In this document: positions 22,489 through 22,490 of the stretch, in pieces
How the letters are laid out: each line of letters begins with the position of its first letter
Position numbering within the stretch: position 1 is the stretch's first letter
DNA from: AC-50 sp035640455
Lineage (GTDB): Bacteria; Actinomycetota; Thermoleophilia; Gaiellales; Gaiellaceae
DNA: 22,490 nt
Direction of reading: 5' to 3'
Assembly (NCBI GenBank): GCA_035640455.1
Contig: DASQWB010000124.1
Coordinates: forward strand, 1-22,490
Notes under the pieces: generated by a model
What the model was told of the DNA's origin: nothing
Database searches by the model: none
The model's input: the letters and a program-made list of their open reading frames with translations, nothing else
Made by a program: the position numbers and the translations under genes

Positions 22489-22490
22489 AC

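Noticed and set aside
1..22490. tRNA or rRNA genes, CRISPR arrays, transposases, prophage genes
   Set aside because: None was seen by eye. The only tandem repeats found are the coding RCC1 blades, and no transposase or integrase motif appears in any frame inspected.

Overview
The window is GC-rich (mostly above 70% GC, with heavy G/C use at third codon positions and many GTG starts). Gene content and codon style suggest a high-GC actinobacterium, possibly of the Thermoleophilia type; this is an inference, as there is no rRNA or other marker to settle it. Coding is dense. No gap between genes exceeds 300 bases. I saw no rRNA, tRNA, CRISPR array, transposase or prophage gene.

Region 1 (3-10679, + strand) is the main find. 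It is an enediyne polyketide 'warhead cassette' in the order UnbV - UnbU - PKSE - TEBC. The 1891-residue iterative PKS shows all six expected domains (KS-AT-ACP-KR-DH-PPTase) with their catalytic residues. The genes are chained by ATGA/GTGA stop-start overlaps, and the chain continues into an AraC-type regulator and a MetE-like zinc methyltransferase. UnbV runs off the left edge, so UnbL and tailoring genes, if present, lie upstream.

Region 2 (10654-13141, - strand) reads as one operon: a small hypothetical protein, a secreted seven-repeat RCC1-like protein with an Ig-like and a PASTA-like tail, and a Tat-exported intradiol dioxygenase.

Region 3 (13171-17094, + strand) holds an OmpR-type response regulator and its histidine kinase, a Gfo/Idh/MocA dehydrogenase, and a two-domain cytidine deaminase. 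The deaminase ends on a CTAG that it shares with the convergent sigma-70 gene.

Region 4 (17091-19464) holds the sigma factor, a metallophosphoesterase whose frame is disturbed by two compensating indels, and an aldo/keto reductase remnant. The remnant has three apparent single-base deletions and loses its 3' half abruptly near 19464.

Region 5 (19485-22490) has a MarR regulator divergent from a yceI / NADPH-FMN reductase pair, with a palindromic operator candidate on the -35 box between them. It also has an orphan Cys-containing 137-residue protein of clearly lower GC, and a class I/II aminotransferase. The aminotransferase hits a stop codon inside its conserved domain two bases before the window ends.
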